From Bradyrhizobium sp. CB1015 (GTDB lineage: Bacteria; Pseudomonadota; Alphaproteobacteria; Rhizobiales; Xanthobacteraceae): a stretch of 64,000 nucleotides of DNA. The notes beneath the pieces were generated by a model. That model made no database searches, was not told where the DNA came from, and saw nothing but the letters and a program-made list of their open reading frames with translations. The position numbers were made by a program, and so were the translations under genes. Below, piece by piece: positions 1 to 7,350 of this stretch; positions within the stretch are counted from its first letter, which is position 1; the number at the start of each line of letters is the position of its first letter. The DNA lies in the NCBI RefSeq assembly GCF_025200925.1, contig NZ_CP104174.1:2232001-2296000 (forward strand), read 5' to 3'.

Positions 1-483
1 GAGCCCGATCGGCTGCTGCCGCTGCGGCAGCTTGGTGAAGACAAGGGTGAACGCCATGGGGATCAGCACGCCGCCGAAAAATCCCTGGAAGGCACGGAAC
101 GCGATCATGGTCGGCAGATCAGTCGCGAAGGCACAGGCCACCGAGAACGCCGCAAACAGGCTCGCGAACCACAGCATGATGTTGCGGAAGGAGAAGACGC
201 GGCTGAGGTAATCGGTCAGCGGGATGACGATGATCTCGCCGATCAGGTAGGAGGTCGAGATCCAGGAACCGTTGTCGACGCCGGTGCCGATGCCGCCCTC
301 GATGTTCAGCAGCGAGGCGTTGGTGATCTGGATGTTGAGGATCGCCATGAACGCGCCGATCATGGCAGCGAAGATGGCGATCCAGATCGTGGCGCTGGCG
401 CGCGCGGGTGGGGCGATCAGCGGGGCCGGTGCAGGCGCAACGCGTGCTGCGGGGGCGGAGCCGGTGAGGACGAGGTCTGACAT
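1..483 (-). CDS. EmrB-type DHA2 family MFS drug transporter (N-terminal part, cut by window edge)
   Basis: The reading frame starts with ATG at 483 and runs off the left edge; about 161 N-terminal residues are present. It begins with an Ala/Pro-rich cytoplasmic tail. Hydrophobic helices follow, including AAMIGAFMAILNIQITNAS and the DNGSWISTSYLIGEIIVIPL segment typical of the 14-helix DHA2/EmrB family. FRAFQGFFGGVLIPM is the usual helix-4/5 region. The gene starts 12 bp after the stop of the adjacent membrane fusion protein, so the two form an emrA-emrB operon. The predicted role is proton-driven export of hydrophobic toxicants across the inner membrane. The C-terminal two thirds cannot be seen. 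Confidence 0.9.
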   Translation of the reverse strand, partial: MSDLVLTGSAPAARVAPAPAPLIAPPARASATIWIAIFAAMIGAFMAILNIQITNASLLNIEGGIGTGVDNGSWISTSYLIGEIIVIPLTDYLSRVFSFRNIMLWFASLFAAFSVACAFATDLPTMIAFRAFQGFFGGVLIPMAFTLVFTKLPQRQQPIGL

Positions 484-495
484 GAGGTCACCTGT

Positions 496-1704
496 TCACC
501 TGTTCGATGCGATCTGCGATGAGGCGGGGCGAGGGCGGGCCGGCTGCGGGACAGCCGCCGTCTCGACCGTCGCCTTGGTGTGAATGCTGGGGATCACCGA
601 CATGCCGGGCCGCAGCTCGACGTCGTGGCCGTCGAGCACGATCTTCACGGGGATACGCTGCACGATTTTGGTGAAGTTGCCGGTGGCATTGTCAGGCGGC
701 AGCAGCGCGAACTCCTGGCCGCTGGCCGGGGCAAGACTGTCGACATGGCCCCGCACGGCCTTGCCAGGAAACATATCGACCTCGATCTCGACGGGCTGTC
801 CGGCGCGCACCTGGCCGAGTTGGGTTTCCTTGAAGTTGGCGATGACATAGGCGCCATTCGACGGCACCAGCGACATCAGCTGCGTGCCGGCTTGCACGAA
901 TTGTCCGACGCGGAGCGTGCGGTTGCCGACCACGCCGTCGATCGGCGAAACGATTGTTGTATAGGAGAGATTGAGCTCGGCTTGCCGTTGCAGCGCTTTT
1001 GCCCGCGCGTCGGCCGCCACGGCCTGCGCCACCTCCGCCTTCAGCAGTTCGACCCGCTTTTGTGCGGAAGCCAGATTCGCCTTGTCGCGGGCGATCGCGG
1101 CAACCGCAGTGTTGTCGCGGGCCCGCGCGTTCTGGGCGTTCTGCACGCTGCCGTAACCGGTCTTCTCGAGATCGGTATAGCGCTTGTTCTCCTGCCCGGT
1201 GAAGACCTGCGCCGCGATGTCGACATCCAGGGTCGCCCTGGCCGCATCGATCGTGGCCTGTTGAACGTCGAGTTGCGCGCGCTTGCTTTCGACAGCGGCG
1301 TCGGCGGCCGCGACGTCAGCCTTGGCCTGATCCAGCGCGACCTTGAAGTCGCGGTCGTCGATCCGCGCCAACACCTGGCCTGTCTTCACGTGCTGGTTAT
1401 CGCCGACCAGAACCTGGGTGAGATAGCCCGAGACTCTTGGCGCGATGGTGGTGTTGTCAGCCTTCACATAGGCGTCATCGGTCGACACCAGGAAGCGCCC
1501 CACACTCCAATAATCCCAGCCATACCACGATGCGGTGGCCAGCAAGGCCAGCGCCGCGCCCGCGATCAAGGCTTTGCGGATTCGCTCCTTTTTCGAAGGA
1601 CTTGCGGCCTGAACGGCAGCGCTTGGTCCAGGAACGGGGACCTGCGCCGGTTCCTGGGCGGGTTCAGCCGGGACGGCCTTAAGAGTGGCGGTTTGGGCGC
1701 TCAT
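496..1704 (-). CDS. HlyD/EmrA-family efflux periplasmic adaptor
   Basis: This 402-aa membrane fusion protein has a Pro/Ala-rich cytoplasmic N-terminus and one transmembrane anchor near residues 48-66 (ALIAGAALALLATASWYGW). The lipoyl/barrel half-motif TDDAYVKADNTTIAPRVSGY follows, then a long Ala-rich periplasmic coiled-coil hairpin. The C-terminal barrel contains SPIDGVVGNRTLRVGQFVQAG and LLPPDNATGNFTKIVQRIPV, hallmarks of EmrA. It should bridge EmrB to an outer-membrane channel. It is transcribed before emrB and divergently from a TetR gene, with a palindromic operator in the shared promoter region, so TetR repression is likely. Confidence 0.93.
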   Translation of the reverse strand: MSAQTATLKAVPAEPAQEPAQVPVPGPSAAVQAASPSKKERIRKALIAGAALALLATASWYGWDYWSVGRFLVSTDDAYVKADNTTIAPRVSGYLTQVLVGDNQHVKTGQVLARIDDRDFKVALDQAKADVAAADAAVESKRAQLDVQQATIDAARATLDVDIAAQVFTGQENKRYTDLEKTGYGSVQNAQNARARDNTAVAAIARDKANLASAQKRVELLKAEVAQAVAADARAKALQRQAELNLSYTTIVSPIDGVVGNRTLRVGQFVQAGTQLMSLVPSNGAYVIANFKETQLGQVRAGQPVEIEVDMFPGKAVRGHVDSLAPASGQEFALLPPDNATGNFTKIVQRIPVKIVLDGHDVELRPGMSVIPSIHTKATVETAAVPQPARPRPASSQIASNR

Positions 1705-1716
1705 AGCGAGCCTCCG

Positions 1717-1746
1717 TATTTTGGAAACTTGATGTTTTCCAAAATA
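1717..1746. promoter_or_regulatory. Palindromic operator between emrAB and its TetR gene
   Basis: The arms TATTTTGGAAA and TTTCCAAAATA are perfect 11-bp inverted repeats separated by 8 bp. The site is 12 bp upstream of the emrA start and 58 bp upstream of the TetR start. Size, symmetry and position fit a TetR-family operator that controls both divergent genes. The binding protein is inferred from position. Confidence 0.75.
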
Positions 1747-1804
1747 GCCCCTATGTTGGTTCTGTCAATGGAATGACAGTTCTCATGCAAAGGCATGGCT
1801 CGTT

Positions 1805-2464
1805 ATGGCGATCACGAAGGTGGGAGACGTGAGCGAAGAACGGCGCGGCCGCGGCCGGCCGCAGGTGCGGCCGGACGAGGAGACGCGCGCCGTCATCTTG
1901 GACGTGGCGCGGCAGCAATTCGCGACGAGCGGTTATGCCGCCACCAGCATGGAAAGCGTGGCGCGGCGCGCCGGCGTTTCCACCAAGACGCTGTACCGGC
2001 TGATCCCTAACAAGGGCGCACTGTTCGAGGCCATCATCACCGACGGTATCGATCGTTTTGTCTCGCGCATCCGGTTGCGACCGTGCGAAAACGAAGATAT
2101 CGAGTGCGCGTTGCGCGACGCGCTGATTGCCTGCGGCGAACTGATTCTTGACGGCGCCGTGATCGGGCTGCTGCGGATGGTGATCGGGGAGGGCGACAAT
2201 TTCCCGGAGATCACCGAGACCTTCTACAACAAGGCGATCAAGCGTACCGAGAGCACGCTGGCGAGCTGGCTGAAGGCGCAGGCCGAGCGCAGGCTGATCG
2301 CGATCGACAATCCAACCGAGGCCGCCGGCATGCTGCTCGGCATGCTCGCCTTCCAGCCGCAGCGCGCGGTGATGCTGGGTCAAGCGCCGCCGCCCGGACG
2401 TGAGGAGCTGGAGCGGCGTGCGCACAAAGCCGCCGCGCTATTCTTGCGGGGCTGCGCATCCTAA
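1805..2464 (+). CDS. TetR/AcrR-family transcriptional regulator
   Basis: This is a 219-aa protein. Residues ~25-72 form the TetR helix-turn-helix ([20 protein letters not shown], then [19 protein letters not shown]). The ligand-binding region is AefR-like ([20 protein letters not shown]). It lies divergent from emrAB with a strong inverted repeat in between, so it is probably the local drug-responsive repressor of the pump. The ATG at 1805 is adopted; a GTG at 1829 is an alternative that still keeps the whole DNA-binding domain. Confidence 0.93.
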   Translation: MAITKVGDVSEERRGRGRPQVRPDEETRAVILDVARQQFATSGYAATSMESVARRAGVSTKTLYRLIPNKGALFEAIITDGIDRFVSRIRLRPCENEDIECALRDALIACGELILDGAVIGLLRMVIGEGDNFPEITETFYNKAIKRTESTLASWLKAQAERRLIAIDNPTEAAGMLLGMLAFQPQRAVMLGQAPPPGREELERRAHKAAALFLRGCAS

Positions 2465-2475
2465 CGCTTTGCTTC

Positions 2476-2712
2476 GCAAACAGCCATACGGTCTCATCAA
2501 CGGAGATCGTCATTCCGTCGATGTTGACGGCGACACGCCGCTGTTGTGGGTGTTACGCGACGCACTGGGCCTGACTGGCACTGATTCGGCAGCGGCATGG
2601 CGCTGGGCGGCGCGTACGCCCGATTTGGTCTTGCATCACCACAATCGACGGATTGGCGACTCCGCCATTACGACGATTGAAGCGATAGGCAAGACGCCGA
2701 AGGGCATCGGGT
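2476..2712 (+). pseudogene. Remnant of a [2Fe-2S] subunit (IorA/CoxS type) of a molybdenum hydroxylase
   Basis: Translation gives [20 protein letters not shown] then RDALGLTGT, the ferredoxin-like N-terminus of isoquinoline 1-oxidoreductase alpha-type subunits. The next stretch, [10 protein letters not shown], corresponds to the first cluster motif FGCGxxxCGAC, but it lies in another frame and its cysteines are replaced. A third segment, [16 protein letters not shown], matches the start of the second domain. Frame changes, lost cluster cysteines, no start signal and missing C-terminal half show a decayed fragment. No intact large subunit lies next to it. Confidence 0.7.
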
Positions 2713-2724
2713 CGAACTCCATTC

Positions 2725-3171
2725 TTAGGTTCCGTCGGCGGTGCTACCCGCGCCGTCGAGGCTCGGATAATCCGTGTAGCCACGCTCGGCCTCGCCGCAG
2801 AACGTAGATATGTCGGGGGCGTTGAGCGCGGCCCCGAGGACGATGCGCTTCGGCAAATTCGGGATTGGCGATTAATGTTCTTCCGAAGACCACGAGGTCC
2901 GCCGTTCCCTCGACCAGGGCTTCCTCGGCCATCTCGACGGTGAAGCCGCCCGACTCGATCATCGGCCCTGGAAACAGCGGGCGGAAGAGCGTGGCGACGG
3001 ACTGCGGTACGGCATCGTTCGTCTTATCCACCAGGCCCGCCCAGGCGCGGGCCTCGATGAGATGCAGGTAGCAGATGCCGCGGTTGGCAAGCCCTCTATA
3101 ACGAACGAGTAGATCTTCGCCCGATCGCTGTCGCCCGCGTCGTCGCTGAAGGGCGAGATAACAGCTCACAT
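2725..3171 (-). pseudogene. C-terminal remnant of an old yellow enzyme (NemA-like alkene reductase)
   Basis: Three pieces in shifting minus-strand frames reconstruct the C-terminal ~145 residues of an OYE-family flavoprotein: SPFSDDAGDSDRAKIYSFVI, then GLANRGICYLHLIEARA, then GPMIESGGFTVEMAEEALVE with ADLVVFGRTLIANP, and finally [20 protein letters not shown] ending [10 protein letters not shown]. At least two one-base frameshifts separate them (a GGG run near 3090 and AATTT near 2865). The N-terminal ~220 residues are absent; the fragment abuts the stop of the porin gene. It is clearly non-functional. Confidence 0.75.
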
Positions 3172-4782
3172 CTAGAACGCGAACTGCGTTCGCATCGCCA
3201 CGGCGTCGAACTTCGAGCCCACGTCGGCGGCAGACATCGGCGTCGCCTGTCTCGCGACGTTGCCGTGCAGGTAATCCAGCATGAAGCGGACGTTGCCGTT
3301 GACGTACCAATTCAGTGCGGCGGTGTAGACGGTTTGCCGGCCGCCTGCGATGCCGGTAGCGGCACCTAGCTGATTGTTGAGGTCGATCGTACTCACGCGC
3401 CCGGCGATCTCCCAAGCGCCCCAGCCGCCGCCGTCAAGCGAGAACGGATGCGCCGGTTTGATACCGCTATAGGAGGCCGACGCCGGATTATAGGCATGAG
3501 TCTCGCCCGTCAGCACGTATCCGGCTTGCGCGTAGCCGCCCTGGAATTTCAGGCTCGGTGCGCCGACAGGCGGCAGACCGGTATTTGCGCTGCGATCGAC
3601 GTTGAACCAGAAATACTCGCCCTGCAGGATCAGCGGACCATACATTGCCGCCGCTTCGACGCTGTAGACCTGCGCGCCTGAGGCATTGGCAATTGCGCCC
3701 GTGGAAACCAGGGTCGTCGGATCGATGCGCAACTCGGGCCGGTCGCTGAGCGTGACCGTCTGTGCGCCTGTTATCAGATTGCGCGGCGGCTGGATCAGCC
3801 ATTGCGCATCGCCACCAAGATGCAGGGAGTAATCCTTGCCGTTGACGATCTGGCCTGCAATACGTGCGACTGCGCCATACTGCTCGCTGGTGCCGTTCGG
3901 CGCGAGGCTGGATGCGGAGTGGATCGCGCCCGTGGAAGGTCCGGTGATGTAGCCGCCCGCCCAGAACACGTCATTGTACCAGCGCGTGCCGACCGCGGAG
4001 CGGAAGTCACCGGCGGCGATATTTGTCGCGATGACGCCTGCCGAGGCGCGCTCCATGAACAGGATGTCGTTGGAGCTCGTGGCTTCGTCGAGCGTGTAGG
4101 GCAGGTCCATGATGCCACCTTCGATCGCCATTTTGCCGCCGAAGGGTTTTAGCCCCGTATAGCTCAGATAGGCGTTCTCGATGCCGGAGACGCCGCCGCC
4201 TGGCAATGACCCAGGCGCCGTACCGGCGAACCCATCGGAGGACCCGCCGAAGTCATAAATCAGCGCAAAATTCCAGTCGCTGAGGAATTTGCCAGCGACA
4301 CCGATGCGCGCGCGGCGCACATTTTGGCCGCTGTCGAGCTTCTGAGGAACCGTCGCTGCAGTATTGGGACGATAGTCATAACCGCCGACGTCCCAGTGTA
4401 CGCGGCTCGTGATTCCGACGCAATTCTGCTCGTCCGCCGTGCAAAACGTCGGGCGGTTGTTCGGCATCGTCAGGATGCCGCCGGTTGAGGCCGACGGGCC
4501 CTTGACCGGAATGGCGGCATTGGCATTCGTGACGCTGGAGGCCTTTGCGTCCGCGGCTTTCGCATTTGCCTTCGCCGCTTTAGCATTGGCGTCCGCGGCG
4601 GCTTGGGTATTGGCGTTGGTCTGTTTCTGCAGCCGGTCGAGCTTCTGCTCGAGCATATGTAGCTGTTGCTTTAGCAGCGCGATCTCTGCGTCTCTGCTAC
4701 TGGCCGATTCCGACCGAGCCGGCGAGGCGGCCAATGCCCCGGTGATGCCAAGTGCCACTGCCGTGAGTCGTGTTGCATCCAT
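3172..4782 (-). CDS. OprO/OprP-family outer-membrane porin
   Basis: This is a 536-aa outer-membrane protein. Residues 1-24 form a signal peptide (TAVALGITGALAASPARSE). A coiled coil follows (EIALLKQQLHMLEQKLDRLQ) and then an Ala/Asn/Lys repeat built on ANAKAA, a common periplasmic trimerisation stem. The rest is beta-barrel sequence ending in Phe (MRTQFAF), as expected for outer-membrane insertion. The family is known for phosphate or general anion uptake; the substrate here is not evident. The start has a good ribosome site (GGGGAG). The gene is monocistronic; only an oxidoreductase remnant follows. Confidence 0.88.
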   Translation of the reverse strand: MDATRLTAVALGITGALAASPARSESASSRDAEIALLKQQLHMLEQKLDRLQKQTNANTQAAADANAKAAKANAKAADAKASSVTNANAAIPVKGPSASTGGILTMPNNRPTFCTADEQNCVGITSRVHWDVGGYDYRPNTAATVPQKLDSGQNVRRARIGVAGKFLSDWNFALIYDFGGSSDGFAGTAPGSLPGGGVSGIENAYLSYTGLKPFGGKMAIEGGIMDLPYTLDEATSSNDILFMERASAGVIATNIAAGDFRSAVGTRWYNDVFWAGGYITGPSTGAIHSASSLAPNGTSEQYGAVARIAGQIVNGKDYSLHLGGDAQWLIQPPRNLITGAQTVTLSDRPELRIDPTTLVSTGAIANASGAQVYSVEAAAMYGPLILQGEYFWFNVDRSANTGLPPVGAPSLKFQGGYAQAGYVLTGETHAYNPASASYSGIKPAHPFSLDGGGWGAWEIAGRVSTIDLNNQLGAATGIAGGRQTVYTAALNWYVNGNVRFMLDYLHGNVARQATPMSAADVGSKFDAVAMRTQFAF

Positions 4783-5250
4783 TTGAAGCTCCCCTGTCCG
4801 ATTTAAGCCCCATTTCCTGCAGTTCGAGTTCTGGAATCAGTGACTGCTCCACAAGGGAGCTACAGCGGGTTCGGATCCCGTTTGTTGTTCGCTGCCAACA
4901 GGCGGGACTCACGCTGGTATGATAGCCAGCATAGAAGTCCGAGGAGGCGATGCAATGGGCGAGCAATGCTAACGCGGGCGCCCGATGATCTTAGCTGATG
5001 CAACAATAAATTGCGTGCCGAAGAGTACCTATACTTCGGCGACTTCTGCGTAAGCGGCGATGGTCCGATCTGTCGGCGTGCCCCGGGCAGCATCGTTCGA
5101 CGAGAGCCAAAGCATTCGTTCCGTCGCCAAACGCGTATGTTCGATTGGGCCAGCGTTGTCGGCCCGAGCCGACATGCACGCGTTCGCGCAAAAGTCGCTT
5201 TCGGGAGCAACTCTGAGCCACCGAGAGCTCGCCGCAGGGTGCCCGCGGCG
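4783..5250. other. Non-coding stretch upstream of the porin
   Basis: Besides the porin leader and promoter, I see no convincing gene. Near 4872-4888 a tRNA T-arm-like hairpin occurs without the rest of a tRNA. Around 5209-5273 the block GGGAGCAAYTC appears twice about 45 bp apart, a local direct repeat of unknown meaning. Open frames across this stretch have no family signature. Confidence 0.4.
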
Positions 5251-5382
5251 TTAGGGAGCAATTCCGATCCAGATGCCGATCCCGATAATCGCCAGGGAAG
5301 CGGCAATCACCAGCAAGTCGATCGTCAACCAGTTAAGGATGCGTTTCGCAGATTGAGGCGTAGTATGTCCCTCTGCGCTCAC
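5251..5382 (-). CDS. Possible 43-aa single-pass membrane protein
   Basis: A GTG at 5382 opens a short frame beginning MSAEGHTTPQSAKRILNW and ending with one strong transmembrane helix (LLVIAASLAIIGIGIWIGIA) followed by Pro and stop. The layout (short polar N-terminus, one helix, no tail) resembles many small inner-membrane proteins. No good ribosome site is visible before the GTG, and a longer frame extends upstream without recognisable content. I do not recognise a family, so this is a candidate only. Confidence 0.35.
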   Translation of the reverse strand: MSAEGHTTPQSAKRILNWLTIDLLVIAASLAIIGIGIWIGIAP

Positions 5383-6323
5383 GTTATGTATCCAACAGCC
5401 GCAAGTGGCTGTGAACGAATTCACATTTCTGCACGGCTCGACTGATCGAAAAAATGGCAGCGCCGCCGCCCGATTGCGTTGCAACTGATTGGTCAAGGCG
5501 CGGCACGATCGGTTGAGCTCAGGCGGGATCAGGCGCAGAATCACTGTGCTCTGCAATGCGGCCGACTTGATCACTCGGCCCTGCGACTTTCGAGCAAGGA
5601 ATTTGCCCGGGGCATTTGCGGCAATCACGCCAGCGAGAGGAGTACGCCATTAACGATCGCAAAGACCCGCGCATTGCGAAAGACAGCGCTACCGATGCCA
5701 GAATGATCAACATTTCATTGTGCCAGGTATGGCCGATCGTCCGTGAGGCTTGACCTATGGTGGCGGGCGCGGCGACCCTCGCTGAGCGAGCCGTGGACGA
5801 TCCGATCAACGGGGTAACGGGCGGATTGCCGGTGAGGAGCAAGGCGCGCGGGTGATACGGCTGCGCGCTGTTAGCTGCAATTAAATCAGCATGGAACCCC
5901 CGGCTGGCTGGGGCTGGGGTCCGGCCGGGGGAACAGCTTGCACAGGCGAGCGGGTACATCGCCAGTGCGAGCCGATGCTTGGCCCGTGGGAGCCGTAGCC
6001 ATTGATACAGATCAACGGATGCACGATCACATCCTTTGGAATCTCCTCAGTCCACCGCTCTGCAGCGTTGGGTGCGACCACGCGGAATGGTTCCTATATT
6101 GACCGGTCGGCAAATCCTAGATGACAGTTTGCAGATCCGTGGCTTCAATCATCTGCGACCAAATACCTTTCATCGTAATCATTGACGTAATCGACCCCGT
6201 CCAACTAAACCTGCACAAACCGCTGCGCCACTCACAACGCCGATTCAACTCGCCTGAGTCAAATCGTTGCCGCAGAGACGGAACTAGCATCATGTCGCGC
6301 GCGGCGAACGGAGGTATCGTAGG
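5383..6323. other. Long stretch with no recognisable gene
   Basis: About 0.9 kb without a supported gene. A minus-strand frame across ~5520-5960 contains one hydrophobic segment (EMLIILASVALSFAMRG) but no start signal or family match. A minus-strand frame at 5881-6081 reads PKDVIVHPLICINGYGSHGP but is likewise unrecognised. The region may hold decayed genes. Confidence 0.35.
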
Positions 6324-6431
6324 ATGCCAAAGAAGCCTTCGAGCCGCGGCGCAACCAGGACCGCAACCAGGCTGTTCGTCGAATCTGAAAGCATCTACGT
6401 CACTGCTTTGGCCAGCATAGGAGAAATCGCC

Positions 6432-6839
6432 GTGCATCCACTACGCAAACTACGAGAGTCCGGCAGCGCTACGCCCGCGCAAGTGAGCGCGTTGCTCGCC
6501 GAAAACATCATATTTAACAGCCCGATCCTAGTGCGGGCGATCAAGGGACGTGAGACCATCGCGGCAATTTTTGCTCAGTCGAGCTCGACGCGTGGGTCCG
6601 GTGCCTATACAGCCGAGTATAAGCTGGATGAGCGGACGACCTTCTTACGCTGGGAAGGAACCATGGATGGTCACAAGATCGAAAGTCTCGAGGTCATCGT
6701 CGACAACGAGCAGGGGCTGATCGTGGAGCGTACAATTGCCCTCCGACCATATCCGGCCGTGAAGCTGTTCCGCGACGCTATGTACGCATCGCTCAAGGAC
6801 AAACTGCCACCCGATGTTTGGGACTACCCGACGCCCTGA
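6432..6839 (+). CDS. Nuclear transport factor 2-like (SnoaL-fold) protein
   Basis: This is a small alpha+beta barrel protein of the NTF2/SnoaL-like class. Characteristic features are the early HPLRKLRESG helix, ALLAENIIFNSPILVRAIKG, and the C-terminal IALRPYPAVKLFRDAMYASL followed by DVWDYP. Such proteins are cytoplasmic ligand-binding or isomerase-like domains; no substrate can be named. I chose the GTG at 6432 because AGGAG sits 8 bp upstream and family members begin near HPLR. An ATG at 6324 with GGAGG 9 bp upstream would give 171 aa and is a real alternative. The gene stands alone. Confidence 0.75.
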   Translation: MHPLRKLRESGSATPAQVSALLAENIIFNSPILVRAIKGRETIAAIFAQSSSTRGSGAYTAEYKLDERTTFLRWEGTMDGHKIESLEVIVDNEQGLIVERTIALRPYPAVKLFRDAMYASLKDKLPPDVWDYPTP

Positions 6840-7326
6840 CGGGACTACACGGGGCTGTGCTCGATGCTCGGCGCTCGCCATTCTTTCAGAGGAAACGCTC
6901 CGAGCTCCAGCCGGGCCGCGGCACACGCGCCGCTCGATAGGGCCGCCCCGCTTGCCGACAGTCGATGCTAGGCCCTTCCGACTTTTACTGCCTCGTTGCC
7001 AAGATCAATGGCTGGATGGCGGCCCCGAGCTTCCCCCCGGAACAGCCGGCGGAACAGACGCAGAGCATGCGCAACAGTAGAAACAAGCCTCGCCTGTGGT
7101 AGGCCGCTTTCAACTTAGCCATCTGCTTGCATTATCCTAGCTGATCGAGCAAGGCGCTCGCTTCCTGTCGAACCCTTCGGTGAACCAGCTATACAATGGC
7201 GTCAAGTAATCGCATGCCTGATTGCGCTTCCCCCGACCGCGCCACAACCTAGCAGCCAGGCCCCATTTCGGACATGGTCCTAGCCGGACATCGGCCTACA
7301 ATACTGCTATATAACGAATTCAATTT
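6840..7326. other. Intergenic stretch with a TPR-gene scrap
   Basis: No intact gene is seen. Around 6979-7017 the plus strand reads FYCLVAKINGW, closely matching FCYLIAKINGW in the TPR region of the protein at 19635-21281 and FCYAHGKTNGW in that at 7351-9132. It is followed by unrelated sequence, suggesting a small remnant of a third copy of this family just upstream of the intact cyclase gene. Confidence 0.35.
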
Positions 7327-7342
7327 CCCCAAGCTTTTGGGG
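7327..7342 (+). promoter_or_regulatory. Hairpin overlapping the ribosome-binding region of the cyclase gene
   Basis: CCCCAAGCTTTTGGGG is a perfect 6-bp stem with a 4-nt loop. Its right arm runs into the G-rich Shine-Dalgarno region (7339-7344) ahead of the TTG start at 7351. In mRNA it would hide the ribosome site. Control of translation is inferred. Confidence 0.45.
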
Positions 7343-7350
7343 GGTGCAGC

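Noticed and set aside
580..1776. 398-codon open frame opposite the first emrA
   Set aside because: Antisense shadow of a recognised adaptor gene; the translation is Arg/His/Gly-rich without motifs and runs across the operator region.
4540..4625. Short tandem repeats in the porin gene as a CRISPR or minisatellite
   Set aside because: They encode an Ala/Asn/Lys coiled stem (ANAKAA-type) in frame; periodicity is explained by the protein.
4872..4888. tRNA T-arm-like hairpin GCGGG-TTCGGAT-CCCGT
   Set aside because: The loop lacks the invariant A58, and no matching D-arm, anticodon arm or acceptor stem surrounds it, so it is not a tRNA gene.
5011..5445. 144-codon plus-strand frame with repeated GSNSEP/GSNSDP segments
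   Set aside because: No start signal; the repeated words arise from a short DNA direct repeat and the translation has no domain.
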